64,000 nt of DNA. It comes from Liolophura sinensis. Taxonomy: Eukaryota; Mollusca; Polyplacophora; Chitonida; Chitonidae. The notes under the pieces are model-generated. The model worked only from the letters and a program-made list of their open reading frames with translations, was not told the DNA's origin and did not search any database. The DNA lies in NCBI RefSeq assembly GCF_032854445.1, contig NC_088302.1, forward strand, positions 8,243,338 to 8,307,337. Direction: 5' to 3'. The position numbers were made by a program, and so were the translations under genes. This document shows, piece after piece, positions 1 to 11,879 of the stretch (positions are counted from its first letter, which is position 1; each line of letters begins with the position of its first letter).

Positions 1-2935
1 TAAAAATTTTCCCACAAAAAGTCTCCTAAACAGTTGTTTAACCTTAGCAAAATCAACCCACAAACGAGGAGAAAAATTTGTTCTGTCTTCATTTTACTTA
101 ACACTCAGATTTGTTCGTATCAAGGCAAGGGTCGTCATTTGGGTTATTCCTGAAGATGACTATCTTTCCTTTGACCCATGAGGTCGAGAGTTCGAATACA
201 GTTGTTGTTGTTTCTGCTTTGAGATTTATCAGATATGTGTAGAAAACAGGTTTTGGCATGACCAGTTTTCAGCCTAATAAATATCAGTAGACCAATTAAA
301 AAATATATTGAAACAGGAATGCCCAGTGAATCCAACAAAACACGTCATTTCGATGTTAACGCAAAAATATTTCCTTTTAGTTAGGCTGGTGGCAGGCAGA
401 CATTTGAAGTTAGGTCACACCAAATGGACCAAAAACTGCTGCTGGAATTAACAGCGTTTGTTTCAACATCCAAGTATAAAACTTTTAACTGAAAGGTTTT
501 AAGCTTTTTTTAGTATGTTTTCACTAAATTATTTATAGGCATAGCAATTATTTTAATTATTTTGATTGAGTATAAAAGGGGCAATACTTTCGTTGAGCCA
601 GAAGCGAAGAGTGATGAATCAATTAAAGATATTGCAGACAGGAAGTGCTACATAGACTGGACATCTGGCTACACACCACAATCAATGATATCGCGAATGT
701 AATATCGTCCAGTAATTAAATATATTGTCTTTCCCTCATTTGGGTTGTTTTTTCTGCTTGTTATGTGGTATCATTTTGTAGCAGAGGCTACATTCTGAGT
801 ACAAATTTGTGTGTTTTTCAGAAAATTCATACTAGGCGAAAGTAGTGAAAAGTCCCGTTTCACATGCCTCTGACTGGGTGCGTTGACACTTTTCCTGTCA
901 AAAAATTTAGGTGAGTTCTATTAGGGGACGAGGATTACGGGACCTGGAACGTTTGGGGCTCAGAAAGTTTGTGACAGTGCCGTGAAGCCAAACATTAACA
1001 TGTGAGTTAACGGAAAATTAATTGTGGACCAACAGCTCCAACAACTGTTACAGAGATGGGTCAAAGCTCTCATCGCCTCTTACGCGAAGTATGAACAGAT
1101 GTCATGACGTCCCAATGGGCTGATCGAGAGTATATATTTAGAAAGTCAAGCCATTTCCCTTATATATACTATATAAATAGATATGATTTCGTGTATTGGC
1201 TATTGCTCTAACTGTTTTCCGCATACAGTTTTCAATTTTGGTGGACACATTTGTCCATTTGCGCGGTTGTCATGGTAACAGAGGGATATTTGGGATAGAG
1301 CAAGTCCCTTGGGCTTTACCCCCGCCAAATTTCTTCTGATCATTAAAACTATATTCTTGTTTGATTCATAGTAATTACTATATTAATTTTTATGTAATGT
1401 TGTTATTTGGTGAATAAACAAAATACAAATATATATTTAAAAATATACAACTACATACCTATCATGAATTTTTATGAAGATTCCCCTCAGAGGTTATACT
1501 CACCACAGTGCTGCTGGTATTCTTTTATACATTTCAAACAAATGCATTTGATGGGACGTATGTTGTGTTCACCTGAACTCTCGTTCGTTTTGTTTGTCGT
1601 TTTCTCTGTGTCTTTGCTTTTTGGTTTGTGTGAAATATCGGCGTGCATTTGGCGTGAGGATGATTCAGTTATTTTAGCAGAGCCATGCTTTGTTTGTTAC
1701 CATGTATGTTTGTAGCTAAAGCTGGGAAGATCTTATGAAAAACGAAACCCAAACATGGAGTAAATGAAAGAAAATAATTGTATGGGATTTCAGCATTTTT
1801 CAGTATGTGTTTGTACTACTTACATAATACTGGAGGGTTAAAGGCTTGGCCAAAAACCTGAAAGGTTGTTACATAGATCTTAAGCTACGTGGTGTTTTTG
1901 CCATAGTGCTGACAAACCCAGTCGTATTTGCTAGAGGTTTGTTTGAAGTCGACCAAGAAGCAACGCTGACTCGAACAACTTTAGGCAAATAAACCCGCAA
2001 GGGCACATTGGAGGAATCCAGTAATCGTTGAATACCTGTCACCTTACAGCCGATCGGCTCTTCCCAAGTTAAATGACAGTCCACTCTATAACCTTCGAGC
2101 TGATGTATTCATATTCCCACCAAAAGAATAGGAAAATAACTCTTTTATCGTTGAAGGTAAAAACAGTCCTGTGCCATGTCACTTGTGAAAAATGTTAGGC
2201 AACCATTGTAGACATTAATTTACCGATCACTTGTGCCACTGTATTCAAGAGGTACAAAGCACTTTTATCTTAGAAACTTTTCAAGTTCACAAACGTTCAG
2301 CTTATCAGTTTTCGCCATCGTTTGTCTACTCTAAATAACCTTTGCTCGAAACCCCTCTATTTCAATGTAACGTTACCTATATCGTCTCTTTGCAATAAGA
2401 CTATTCCAGTTCACATATCTTTAATGCTGCCTCACTGAAAAGCCGAAGGCACCAAACCTGAAGTCTCTTCAAGTGCACCAGTGACATTGTACTGAGACCA
2501 GGCCGACTAGTGCTTGGATTGTCTTCTTAAGCTGAGATCCAGAGGTAACTAGTATTAGTCACACGTCGTACTACTAGTTATATATTTGGGTAGATTAAAA
2601 TTACTATTTATATGACGAGATGTTGTCAAGCGACATTTCAGTGGAACTATTGCGAGGTAAAATGTAATCACACATTCTGAATATTAAGCGAATTCTTAAA
2701 TTTTAGCTGAACTGAATAGTTCTAGTAGTTGTTGCATCTTTTGTGTACTTTCTGTGTAATGTCTGCAAACAAATGTGAAGGTCATCTTTGGCAATTTAGA
2801 ACAATAACAAGTCGGTTGTCCTCTCCATAAATGGCTAACGTTTACGACAGGGTGTATTGTCACTGTGGTCAGGTCCTGCTGGATCAGAATTATCGAGGTG
2901 ATGTGTATTCGAAGAGACCACACATCTACTTCATT
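1..2935. other. intergenic DNA, no gene seen
   Basis: AT-rich sequence with no frame that resembles a known protein and no clear repeat structure. The longest plus frame (102 codons at 1407-1715) is rich in low-information residues and has no recognisable motif. One RFX-like site is listed separately at 1266-1279. Confidence 0.6.
1266..1279. promoter_or_regulatory. RFX X-box-like palindrome
   Basis: The 14 bases GTTGTCATGGTAAC match the bilateral RFX X-box consensus GTYNCCATGGNAAC at all but one position. RFX factors of animals bind such sites in promoters of ciliary and other genes. No transcript or first exon is visible beside it, so any function is inference, and a 14-bp near match can arise by chance in 64 kb. 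Confidence 0.3.
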
Positions 2936-3231
2936 TACCGCCATTTGGAAGGCCTCCGTGGGTTAGCTCAGTTGGTTAGCGCCCTACCGCAGTGTAATGA
3001 CCCAGGAGCCTTTCATCAATGCGGTCGCTGTGAGTTCAAGTCCAGTTCATGCCAAATTCCTTTCTGGCAGTACGTGGGAAGGTCTGCCAGCAAGCTGCGG
3101 ATGGTCATGGGTTCCACCGGGCTCTGTCCGGTTTCCTCCCAGCATAATGCTGCCCGCCATCGTATAAGTGAAATATTCTTGAGTACGGCGTAAAACACCA
3201 ATCAAGTAAATAAATCAAATACCGCCATCTG
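2936..3231. repeat. target-site duplication pair of the SINE
   Basis: The 12-bp direct repeats at 2936-2947 and 3220-3231 differ at one base. They mark the exact borders of the inserted SINE. Confidence 0.85.
2948..3219 (+). repeat. full-length tRNA-derived SINE with target-site duplications
   Basis: The element starts with a tRNA-like head: an A box inside GGGTTAGCTCAGTTGGTTAG and a B box GAGTTCAAGTCC near 3034. A conserved body follows, and the 3' tail ends in an ATCAAGTAAATAAATC-type motif. Imperfect 12-bp direct repeats (TACCGCCATTTG at 2936-2947, TACCGCCATCTG at 3220-3231) flank it, as expected for target-primed insertion. It is about 272 bp and looks like the molluscan V-SINE/RUDI-type family (family name from memory). 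It is the most complete copy in the window and the reference for the others. Open frames across it on both strands are by-products. Confidence 0.9.
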
Positions 3232-3294
3232 TTGTGAAAGTTAGATGGAGACATCCTGTAATAGACACCTTACAAGAGTGGCAATTCGGTAAAC

Positions 3295-3530
3295 AGTAAA
3301 CTGTAAAAAGGAAGGTCGATGCTTGGAAATGAGGATGGTAAGTGACAATAATGATGTGAAACCTGTTGAGAAGATGAGAGTCGGCCTAATAGAAATCGAT
3401 GCGATGGAAATTACCCAAGCCGGCTTGAAGATACGATAATAGGCAACCATTGCCCCATATGATGAAACTAAAAATCTGTAAGCTGTAAGTGATAATGGTG
3501 TGGAATCGCCGTGAGAAGATGACAAAATTA
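3295..3530 (-). repeat. short piece of the A/B/C duplicated unit
   Basis: Read on the minus strand, this stretch matches the part of unit A around 17.47-17.60 kb and the corresponding part of unit C near 32.57-32.65 kb. Shared landmarks include GGAAATGAGGATGG, a GTAAGTGACAAT block and GAGAAGATGAGAG. Two imperfect versions of the GTAAGTGA...GAGAAGATGA block occur within it (near 3339 and 3484), which suggests internal duplication. A 133-codon minus frame crosses it but shows no domain. Similarity is moderate and was judged by eye. Confidence 0.55.
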
Positions 3531-3740
3531 CGCTGATGGAAATGTATGTATTGGAGAACAATTTTTTGTAATGGGTAGAAAGCACCGTTATCATTTGATA
3601 TCTATATGTTAACTCACGGGTCATCCATTGGACAATCGACACCTGCAGCTATCATCTGCAAGTGTTTGCAGTTTTACATTGATGCAAACATATACATGAT
3701 TTGAATGGCCATAAATTATGAACACTCTGCACATGCTTCA

Positions 3741-3848
3741 ATTATTTATTTATTTATTTATTTATTTGATTGGTGCTTTACGCTGTATTCAAGAATATTT
3801 CACTTATACGACGGCGGCTAGCATTATGGTGGCAGTGCTTCAGTTAGG
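3741..3848 (-). repeat. 5'-truncated SINE (tail half)
   Basis: An ATTT run is followed by GATTGGTGCTTTACGCTGT and the ATTTCACTTATACGACGGCGG body motif. This is the reverse complement of the 3' half of the SINE at 2948-3219. The tRNA-like head is missing. Confidence 0.85.
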
Positions 3849-4540
3849 GAGTTGTCCTTCTATATGCTATGCATTAAATGTATCCTATGGAATATGTGTT
3901 GTTTAGTGGAATACATGCCGCGGAATGTAAAAGATGCATTTGTATATTTTTACTGAATGGAAATACATTGCACCACTAGGTGGAAACATTGTGCTACTTT
4001 GTGCTAACTTAGCTGTTTCATTTCATATACTCAATACAGACCGTTTTTCGTTATGCGGCTGGTAGCCTTTAACGTTAGATCATGATGATAGAGCGTACAC
4101 AGACTGGCATTAGTACTTATATTGTGAAACATGGGTACAGAATATGGGATTTTTGGTGACTTAATCCACAAGCAGTTCAGCGAAAATGTGGAAATCGCGC
4201 TTCATGTGACGCAACGGCACACCTCTTGACAGCCATCTCCTGGTAGTTTATAAAGAGCAGTGGAACGGCAGTGCCTTGAAAACTGACGTTAACTTTGTGT
4301 TAGACGGCTCTTTGGAGTAACAAACGGTATATTTGGCAATTTCCTGGTACTTTAGGATCGGGTGCACTTTTGTGAAGATGGAACTGTAAATTACAGTCAA
4401 ATGCGTAGCTCCTGAGCAGAATGTTGTAGGCAAAGTTGTGTAAGATACACCAGTAAAAATAAACGCCAAGTTACAGCTAAAAACGATGTTCGTAATTCGA
4501 AGGCAAATTAATTCTGAAGACCTACACAGCAGATAGTTAA

Positions 4541-4725
4541 AAGTGTTTAGTCTGTGTATACACTCTGATTTAATGTGTTCAGACAATGTATATAGTCTTC
4601 TTCAGTGTTTAGACAGTGTATACATTCCGGTTTCATTTCTTTAGACTATGTACACACTTTGGTTTCCGTGTTTAGACAGTGCACACAGCCTGCACTCCGG
4701 TTTTAGTGTGAAGACAGTGAAGATA
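4541..4725. repeat. degenerate tandem repeat, about 32-bp period
   Basis: About six imperfect units begin with GTGTTTAGACAGTGTATAC or a variant, at roughly 4541, 4573, 4605, 4637, 4669 and 4708. Spacing is about 31-38 bp. A SINE tail follows directly. Confidence 0.65.
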
Positions 4726-4727
4726 TC

Positions 4728-4816
4728 CGTTCCCTCCACCCATATTACTGACCGCCATCGGATAAGTTAAAAATTCTTGGACACGGCGTTAAAGAACAAT
4801 CAAATAAATGAGTAAA
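4728..4816 (+). repeat. degenerate SINE tail
   Basis: Contains diverged forms of the SINE 3' half: CACCCATATTACTGACCGCC, CATCGGATAAGTTAAA, TTCTTGGACACGGCGTTAAA and CAATCAAATAAATGAG. Confidence 0.75.
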
Positions 4817-5169
4817 TTTCATTTCTTGCATTAAATACTGTCGGTAAAATTTATGAACACAATGTAATAAAAATATGACAGAATGGCAATTGGTTTATTA
4901 TTCATTTGGTGGACAATTCGCATAAAATAAATGCATCACGTTAATATGTGCTTAAATATTCAGAATACAAGCCGATATAAATATTTAACATTTATTAATG
5001 CTATCGATGGCGTTACTCAAAAAGCTGAAATCTCTTGGGAAAACGAAACTGCTATTGGGTATTTTTGTTTCTGTTTGTTTGCTCTACCAAATCGATATTA
5101 ATGTCTAGCGTAGGTAACGTATCTAACGTACATTTTTCTGTTGTGTATATAAATCATTTTTTTAACATC

Positions 5170-5850
5170 AACAGATGTTGCTTGAGGCTATTATACTAAG
5201 ACAGGTATAAGGAAAAACGGCAATCTTTGTTCCCATTGCTGTCCCAAGAATTTGTACATAATGACAATTGTTAAATCAGAAGGAGTTATTGTTCAAGACA
5301 AATTTTATACAATCTGTTAAAAATTCGTTTTTGAAGCGTTTGTCCAGTGATTCGGGATGTTGATTTGACCAATATTTTATTGCTTCTATTCCTAGCTCGT
5401 GCAGAATGTTGCTATATAAACTGTCCACATCAAACGTGGCCATTTCGACATCATGATCTACATCCTGCGGTAACTTATATCATCTCTGACGTTACTTTTT
5501 ACATGAGCAATAAATGGCCCAAGTAAAATGTCAACTATATGGCTAAGCCTTTGTGTAGGAGAGCAAGGACCAGCTATAATTGGTCTAAATTTCAAATCGG
5601 AAGGACAGTGCAGTGTAATGAACTCTGATTTCTGATCTTCAATAGCCATCTTCAATAGCCATAGGTAATCTGTTTTGATTTATGTACTTTAGGAAGACCA
5701 TAGAAACTGCAGGTTTTAGATTCAAATTTGGTTAGATACTCGCGTTCGTATTTGGTAAGGTCTCGTTCATGTTTACGTATCAATTTCCGAAGTTGAGTAA
5801 GTATTTCACTATCTGGGTTGATAGACACTCTCAGGTACTGATTAATCTAT
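5170..5850 (-). pseudogene. Penelope-like element reverse transcriptase, broken fragment
   Basis: Reading from about 5850 down to 5170 on the minus strand gives consecutive reverse-transcriptase motifs in the order seen in Penelope-like elements. SFYGLPKVHKSK lies near 5690. FRPIIAGPCSPTQRLSHIVD lies in the frame at 5458-5655. ATFDVDSLYSNI lies near 5430, and QILGTAMGTK near 5240 (the region that precedes the catalytic part in this family). The frame is interrupted after KVHKSK by a stop and frame change near 5660, where a short direct repeat (CTTCAATAGCCAT) sits, and again before the GTAMGT block. The catalytic YxDD region, the thumb and the GIY-YIG endonuclease were not found. It is a dead, truncated copy. 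The motif order makes the family call fairly secure; the exact clade is unknown. Confidence 0.85.
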
Positions 5851-5854
5851 TGTT

Positions 5855-7486
5855 CGCTGCTTAACAGCTTTATACATGTACGACTTTGTTCCCAGCAACA
5901 ATTAATCCATGTATTATGCCATGTAAGTAAACCACTGCCTGTTTTGACATGTTCATAACATGTTCCTTAGTTACTGGTATCACATATCCTATATAAAGAC
6001 CTCGGTGGACATTCATATTCATATTCCTTGAAAATAACATGAAAATAACATGAAGTTTGAAACTGCAGTTGGAATATAACAGAATGTAGAAAGCTGAGAT
6101 GGTGTTATATTATGTTTTTCCTATACGAATATATATAGACCTCTTAAAATCAACCTCTCTGCCAAGGCCTGCTTGCACAAAGAGATTGTAGCTGCAATCG
6201 ACTGCAGAACCTTCTATCGATTGTAACAATTATTTACGCCGTTTACACAAAAGAATTGTAAGGCGACTGTGAAGTTACAATTGCGATCGTAAGCCAAAAA
6301 AATCCTTGCAACTAGACAGGAAATCGTCGAACTCCAGTGCAGCAATGAGACGTAATTTTATCGTGCAGAAAAACAATTAAAACTTACTTGAATATGAAGT
6401 ACAATTACTGAAGAACATGTGGGTGAAAAATTGTGGTTTAAACTTTTTGTTTTATCAAAAAGACAAATGTAAAGTCAAAAGCAGATTTTGCTATTTTAAA
6501 GCGTTTTCATGCGGAATTCCCTTCATAATAAAAGTATGATTACTGTTACGACCCAAACTGTCTGTATTATGAAGAGATGGCTTGTTCGAAATACACGACA
6601 GTTTAGCCGCACAAAAAGCAACCAAAACCAGCAGATTTTATTTTACAACAATTTATTAGGTTTAACAAGAACAGATAACAAGACTTTTACAAATACTAAA
6701 GGACTTAAGTTTAACAAGAAAGGATAGCAGTATCTATACAAATACTAAAGTACTTACATGTACAACGGCGTCAAGTCCAAACGGACGCATATATTCCACA
6801 ATGCTGAAAACCATACAGGCATAAATGCACAAATAAGAGGGAAAATCCACAGTATAACTGAGTGTATGACGAAATATACACAAAATTCCACAGATAGGGT
6901 CCGTGTACAAATAAGGACTGTGTACACAAGAGCACAAATTAGATATACAAGTTCAGACTGAACAAGTGCTCGGCGGAGATAGGATATAACAAAGCCAGAG
7001 GCTACTAAGACACCAAAGTTCAGCACAAAAGGCCTACTAATTTAACACACAGCGAAAGCATACAAACTCTCAATAATTCTCCTTTCTCCTCCTTTGACCT
7101 GCTTTAATAGGTCTTATATAGACTGGCGGAATTTTCTAGAATAAGAAAATTCCTGAACACTTGTTGTAAACAAACAGGCCCCGAACTGAGCGTATTCTGG
7201 AACATTCTAAGGTAGAGGCAGACAGCAGGCCCTGAACTCAGCATATGTAAACAGTGGCAAGCTAAATTTAGAAGCTGAAGGCAGTTGTGCATATAACATT
7301 ACGTGAACCAAAATCATTTCCACATATTTGGTGTCCAGTTAGGGAGTAGTGAATTGTGACCAAGTATCATGTTGATTCACGCTATCATATTTTTATAAAT
7401 GAAAAAAAAAAGAGAAATAATTTGAAAGTTCAGAGGAACTCTACATTCACCATAAAGTTTTATGGCACTGAACGAATTGTCTGCAT
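5855..7486. other. intergenic DNA, no gene seen
   Basis: AT-rich DNA with no recognisable coding sequence. A short imperfect direct repeat around ACAAATACTAAAG (near 6689 and 6738) and a region of repeated GATTGTAGC/CAATCGA-like words (6180-6300) are the only structure noticed. Confidence 0.5.
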
Positions 7487-7555
7487 TGGCCCGGTGATAA
7501 CATGCTTGCCCTGAAACCGTTGGGTTGAAACGGATAACGAGTTCGATTCCTATAA
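7487..7555 (+). repeat. possible tRNA-derived remnant with B box
   Basis: GGCCCGGTGATAACATGC resembles a pol III A-box region, and GAGTTCGATTCC at 7539-7550 is a perfect B-box word at tRNA-like spacing. No cloverleaf with paired acceptor arms could be drawn, so this is more likely an old SINE head of another family than a tRNA gene. Confidence 0.35.
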
Positions 7556-7559
7556 TTGT

Positions 7560-8780
7560 TTTAGTGCTTATCAAAGTAAGGCAATGAAGAGGGGTTAATT
7601 TAAACCACACAAGAAATTCTTTTTTATATTTCTTCATTAATTGTCAATTTATATGTTAGATAAATTTAAATATCAGTGTAATTCTGTACTGATTATATAC
7701 AGTATCCTTCCAATGAAAGCTCAACGCTATTTACTTCAGCTAACAGCATATCGTACAATTACACTGAGAAAGAGGGCACCTGTTTATCAGTTTAGCTTCG
7801 TAATAAATGTCTATTAAAGATACTCTCATATATTCACGGCATAAGACAAAGCTTGTTTCAAATACCAACATTAGACGGAAAGGGACATTATCCTATGCAT
7901 TTAATGGCATACAGTGGGCCGATGTTTAGAGACGAACATTTTAGCTTGGCCTAATTCATCGGCTGTAGCTGTTACGTCCTCAACCGCATAATGGGGAAGC
8001 CTTTGTGTCATTTCACAGAAGATCTGTCACTGTGAGCAGGTTGGCAATCGACCTGAGCGACAGGGGGGCAATTTCCCAGCAAGCAGTCCCTTGCCTCATA
8101 CATAGAGGTGGCCTGTGCAAATGGACAATTTTCTGGACAACAACTGTTCTCGACTTCATTTTCAGCATCATTTCTGTATTTTAACAGCTTGTTATTCACC
8201 TGACCAGACTATGTAAAATACCGAGATTTGTCCCATTTTATACTTAACATAAGATACTTGCCTGTACAGGTGATGCTATTGTTGACACGACAGATGATGA
8301 ACAAATAGCCATTAAATTTAAGGATTTATGTTTGCGGCAGTTTTTCTTAATACAATCAGCAAAATTTAGCTGTCAACCATATAAAAAGAAAATATGTCGA
8401 CCAAATCAACTGACAGTGACGATGAATTGTAGTAGTGAAAGCCGTCCAAACATGGCACCAGGTCACGAGATATAACGCCAGAGTAATAGCTGAGAAGTTT
8501 TTGTTTCGTGAAAAAAGAACGATTCAGCTCATTGACACAAAATATCCCATGTGCATTTTGAGTAGTAAAACGGTTAATATCTCTGCCCTTGATTTTCAAT
8601 ATAGCGATGGCTCTTGGCCTCCGCGGAACAGTCTAACAGTCTTATTTACGTGCACGTCAGCTACGATTAGCAATCACAGCTACCGACCTGTCAAAGGCAG
8701 TTTAAGGCTAGCTACTTTGATAATGCAATGGATTAAATCTCAAAGTTATGTTGCCTATGAAATATCAGGACAATTTCATT
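7560..8780. other. intergenic DNA, no gene seen
   Basis: No frame here resembles a known protein and no repeat was recognised. The longest frame (115 codons, 8435-8782 plus) shows no motif and runs into the simple repeat. Confidence 0.5.
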
Positions 8781-8896
8781 AAAAAAACACAAAAAAACAA
8801 AACAAAACAAACAAACAAACAAAAAAACAAACAAACAAAAAAACAAACAAAAAACAAAACAAACGCACAAAAAAAAACAAACAAAAAACAACAAAA
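8781..8896. repeat. A-rich simple repeat (AAAC)n
   Basis: About 116 bp made almost only of A and C in AAAC, AAAAC and AAAAAAC units. Frames across it encode K/N/Q/T runs or F/C/V runs and are artefacts. Confidence 0.95.
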
Positions 8897-8899
8897 GGA

Positions 8900-10584
8900 C
8901 GGTGGATTTCTGCGGCCACTTCGGTTTCTACTCACAAAAATAAAAATAAACATAGCACATTAGTATTAGTTTGGTAAGACGCTATTTTTGACTGGGACCA
9001 GTATTGATATACATGTATATAGGATTTGTAGCGAGGGACCATGCTCAACAGTTCTAACATCTAACAGTTCCAGTGTGAACAGTTTACAGTGTGAACTGCA
9101 TATGTAAGCACATGCATACAGTTTTGTCAAGCTCATCAACTTATGCATATACCTGATACAAAAATTTACTATAATTCTGTTTAGCCTCCCCTTAGATTTC
9201 ATGTGTTTTACACGACGTTTAGTCTGTATAAATCTGAATAAATTTTTACATATTGTTTGCAAATCTTGGTTAGGAAAGCATTCATCCTAATGTTATACTC
9301 TGATAAAATATGTAACTGTTACTTCCAAAAGATGTAAGAAAGCGCATACATCCAAATATTATCTGCCTTTGTAAAATAATTTACCAATTAGGAACAAGGT
9401 TTCATTTTTCGCACGCCTTTTATAGAAAGGAAATTTGACAATGTATCCGTCAAATAAATTCGTGGCGGAACGAGTGAATGGATTAAACGGTAATGGCACT
9501 AAGGCAACCGTGTCTTTCGAGAACTGATCAACGCTTCCCATCTAAATTAGAGCCAACTTTATCACCTTCATGCAGACTTCTAGCTTATGTAATCCCGCTT
9601 TCGCAAGATTTGACAGACAACACAATTCTCTGGGGCGATCTTGGGGTCCCCTTGTCCGTGTTGTCTGCGGTATTTTTCCATACAGTTGGAGGAAAAGGGA
9701 TCATTTCGCTTCAGATACAAGCGTACAACTGTGTGAACTGTTTAATACACAAAGCACGCTAAGAGTCGAATACAGAAAAACAGAACTGATCAAAAGTAAA
9801 AGCCCTTCTTCGTTAGCCGAACGGATGCCAGATCTCAGAGGTATTGCTCTTGACAAATAACACATTAGGTCACTGATGCGATACCCTAGGTCGTTTTCAG
9901 TTCCAACATCCCAAAATATTGCATATTCTAGTCTATCTAGCCTAGTAATAGAGTAGATACCCTAGACAAGTGCTCTGTGAGACTGATCCACATGATGAGC
10001 ATCCAACCCTTCAACACTCTGACTACCAACGATACCAGCCGATACAACTCCAGCTGTACCTCTCCCGTAACAAATCTATTTATGAATGAATCTGACCGAG
10101 GTGAGCTGAATGTGAAAATATATGTTTTTGATAATGATTACGAGCTCCCCATTAAATATACTCGTAATACAAAAAAAGTGTAACCCTGACAAACGAAATC
10201 TTATATATATGTCGAAAGCAACATATACATAGGACTGGAAAATGTTGGTTTAACATGTTTAAATACACAATTATTTAACAGTAAAACATGTAAAAACAAA
10301 ACAAAACCATAGGATTTAATCTTAATTTAGTAAACAACAAAGAAAAAAGGGTTACATGATATAGGCAAGGTTTCAGAGCAGAATGAGTATAAAAATGAAA
10401 TATGAACATGAGGGGTTAGGGGGAATGGGGGTTCTAGTTAATTAAGTCATAATTCAAGATTGGCCTGCATCTACAAATTCAAAGGGCGTCGTACCAGTGA
10501 TAAGACTGGTCAGCAAATACTGTGTTACATTACTTGTGTGTTTTGTGAAACTGTAGATACAAGTGTATCTACTGGATTTTAGAG
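8900..10584. other. intergenic DNA, no gene seen
   Basis: No recognisable gene. A CATCTAAATTAGAGCCAAC word at 9540-9558 is shared with the ends of the short repeat found at 13.19, 19.08 and 29.95 kb, so a fragment of that repeat may lie near 9.5 kb. Confidence 0.45.
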
Positions 10585-10855
10585 CAGAGCAGCGACGACA
10601 GTGTGATAACAGCCAAATGGTCTCACGTAACCGGTGAAATACGACCTCTTGTCAATTTACCTCAGTCAGGGTTTTATTCTAACTGCTCATGTAAATGCAT
10701 ACAGAGTAGCAACTTACATGCCCCCATGCACCATGGCTTAAGCAGAATTAGGTAAAGAAATATGCAGTGATGTTTATTGCAACGCATTAGAAGTCACTGG
10801 TCCAGAATAACTCAAAATGCTTGGTTGTCATCACATTAAAACAGTGCAAAGGGAC
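10585..10855 (+). repeat. dispersed repeat family 'GAGCAGCGACGAC', copy 1
   Basis: About 270 bp starting GAGCAGCGACGACAGTGTGA. It matches 37676-37950 along most of its length, 35771-35895 over its first part, and the reverse complement of 16650-16805. No pol III boxes, terminal inverted repeats or coding frame were seen. The element type is unknown. Confidence 0.7.
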
Positions 10856-11139
10856 CAGGTCATCTAAAACGTCTATAATCGTGGAACCAGTGCAACTTCC
10901 CACTACTTATATCAACAGTAATAAGCTGGTGTACATTCGTGTACCATCGATAGCATAGTGCTTTACTTTGAGTTTAGAAATGCTGGTCGAAAACCGAATA
11001 AAATACCGTGTTTTAAACACAAATGCTTCGAAGTGGACTTTTCTTCAGACGTAACTAGATAAGCGTTGAGACTGCCTGGCTTGTCTTGTCTTGTCTTGCA
11101 TTGTTCCTCTGGAAATGTGTCAAAGCCATTCCGTCTGTA

Positions 11140-11365
11140 GTATCAACTCATTTTGAAGCTTAGGTAAGGGCAAGTAGGCTGGCGTGTGTAAACATCACCT
11201 GCCATTATTAAGATGTCGGTCGATACTTGTCTATTTTTTTGTGCGGAAGGTCAACGCTTGTGAGTGTCAACATTTCCGGCTGGATTCTCTGTACCATAGA
11301 ATTACAGTGATCTACGATGACGTTGTGGTCGCGGCAGCTAACAGACGGTATTATCTCTCCTTTCT
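11140..11365 (+). repeat. one arm of a distant inverted repeat
   Basis: The reverse complement of 22722-22965 matches this stretch with strong local identity, for example GAGTGTCAACATTTCCGGCT and AACAGACGGTATT in both. The partner abuts a SINE tail. Neither copy has a shared open frame, so this is probably a dispersed repeat or an old inverted segmental duplication. Confidence 0.7.
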
Positions 11366-11689
11366 TCGCCAACCAGCAATGACATATGTCTGAAGCGATA
11401 CACAGGAAATGTCAATCCAGAGGTGTTATTAGCGCTTATCTTTCGACTCCGTGCCTCCCCTTGGAGCAAAGTCTCCACGGCAATAACCTCGTACAAGGAG
11501 GTGCCATTTTGACGTTTTACCCCGAACTCATGACTATTTCACTGATACAACTGTGGTCAACATTATGGTGAAAGGAAACCGGGCAGAGCTCGGGGCGATC
11601 ACATTTTTGTTTCCGCTCTGATTTGTATCACGTGCGGTTTTCGAGTGCGGCATAAGTATGGCTGGAAACATGCCACATGTTTACTGTGG

Positions 11690-11850
11690 TGTCGCCATGG
11701 GTATTGTTGTCTCTAAAAAGGTCACGAGTGTGTGAGTATAATATCTGCCTCTAACACACACTTATAGAGGTGATGTCTGACACCATAGCAACGAGATGTG
11801 AACATGGCTTTCACCCACAATGCCTTGCGATGAACAATCGATGACGTAAT
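11690..11850. promoter_or_regulatory. promoter-like cluster of factor-site matches
   Basis: Within 160 bp there are GTCGCCATGGGTATT (half-matching an RFX X-box), CCATAGCAAC at 11783-11792 (an RFX half site), ACCCACAATGCCTTGCG at 11813-11829 (very close to the ZNF143/Staf consensus) and TGACGTAA at 11842-11849 (CRE/ATF-like). Such sites co-occur in animal housekeeping promoters. I see no first exon or coding frame on either side, and the sequence right of 11.88 kb is a piece of the duplicated unit. The promoter role is inference. Confidence 0.35.
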
Positions 11851-11879
11851 TAGGTTTTAGGGCTATTTGTACCATTATC

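Noticed and set aside
2951-3050. tRNA-like head at 2.95 kb considered as a tRNA gene.
   Set aside because: The B box is at SINE spacing, no cloverleaf closes, and a SINE body, tail and target duplications follow.
3241-3642. A 133-codon minus frame, the longest in the left part of the window.
   Set aside because: It covers a piece of the A/B/C duplicated DNA whose relatives are full of stops in the same frame, and it has no domain.
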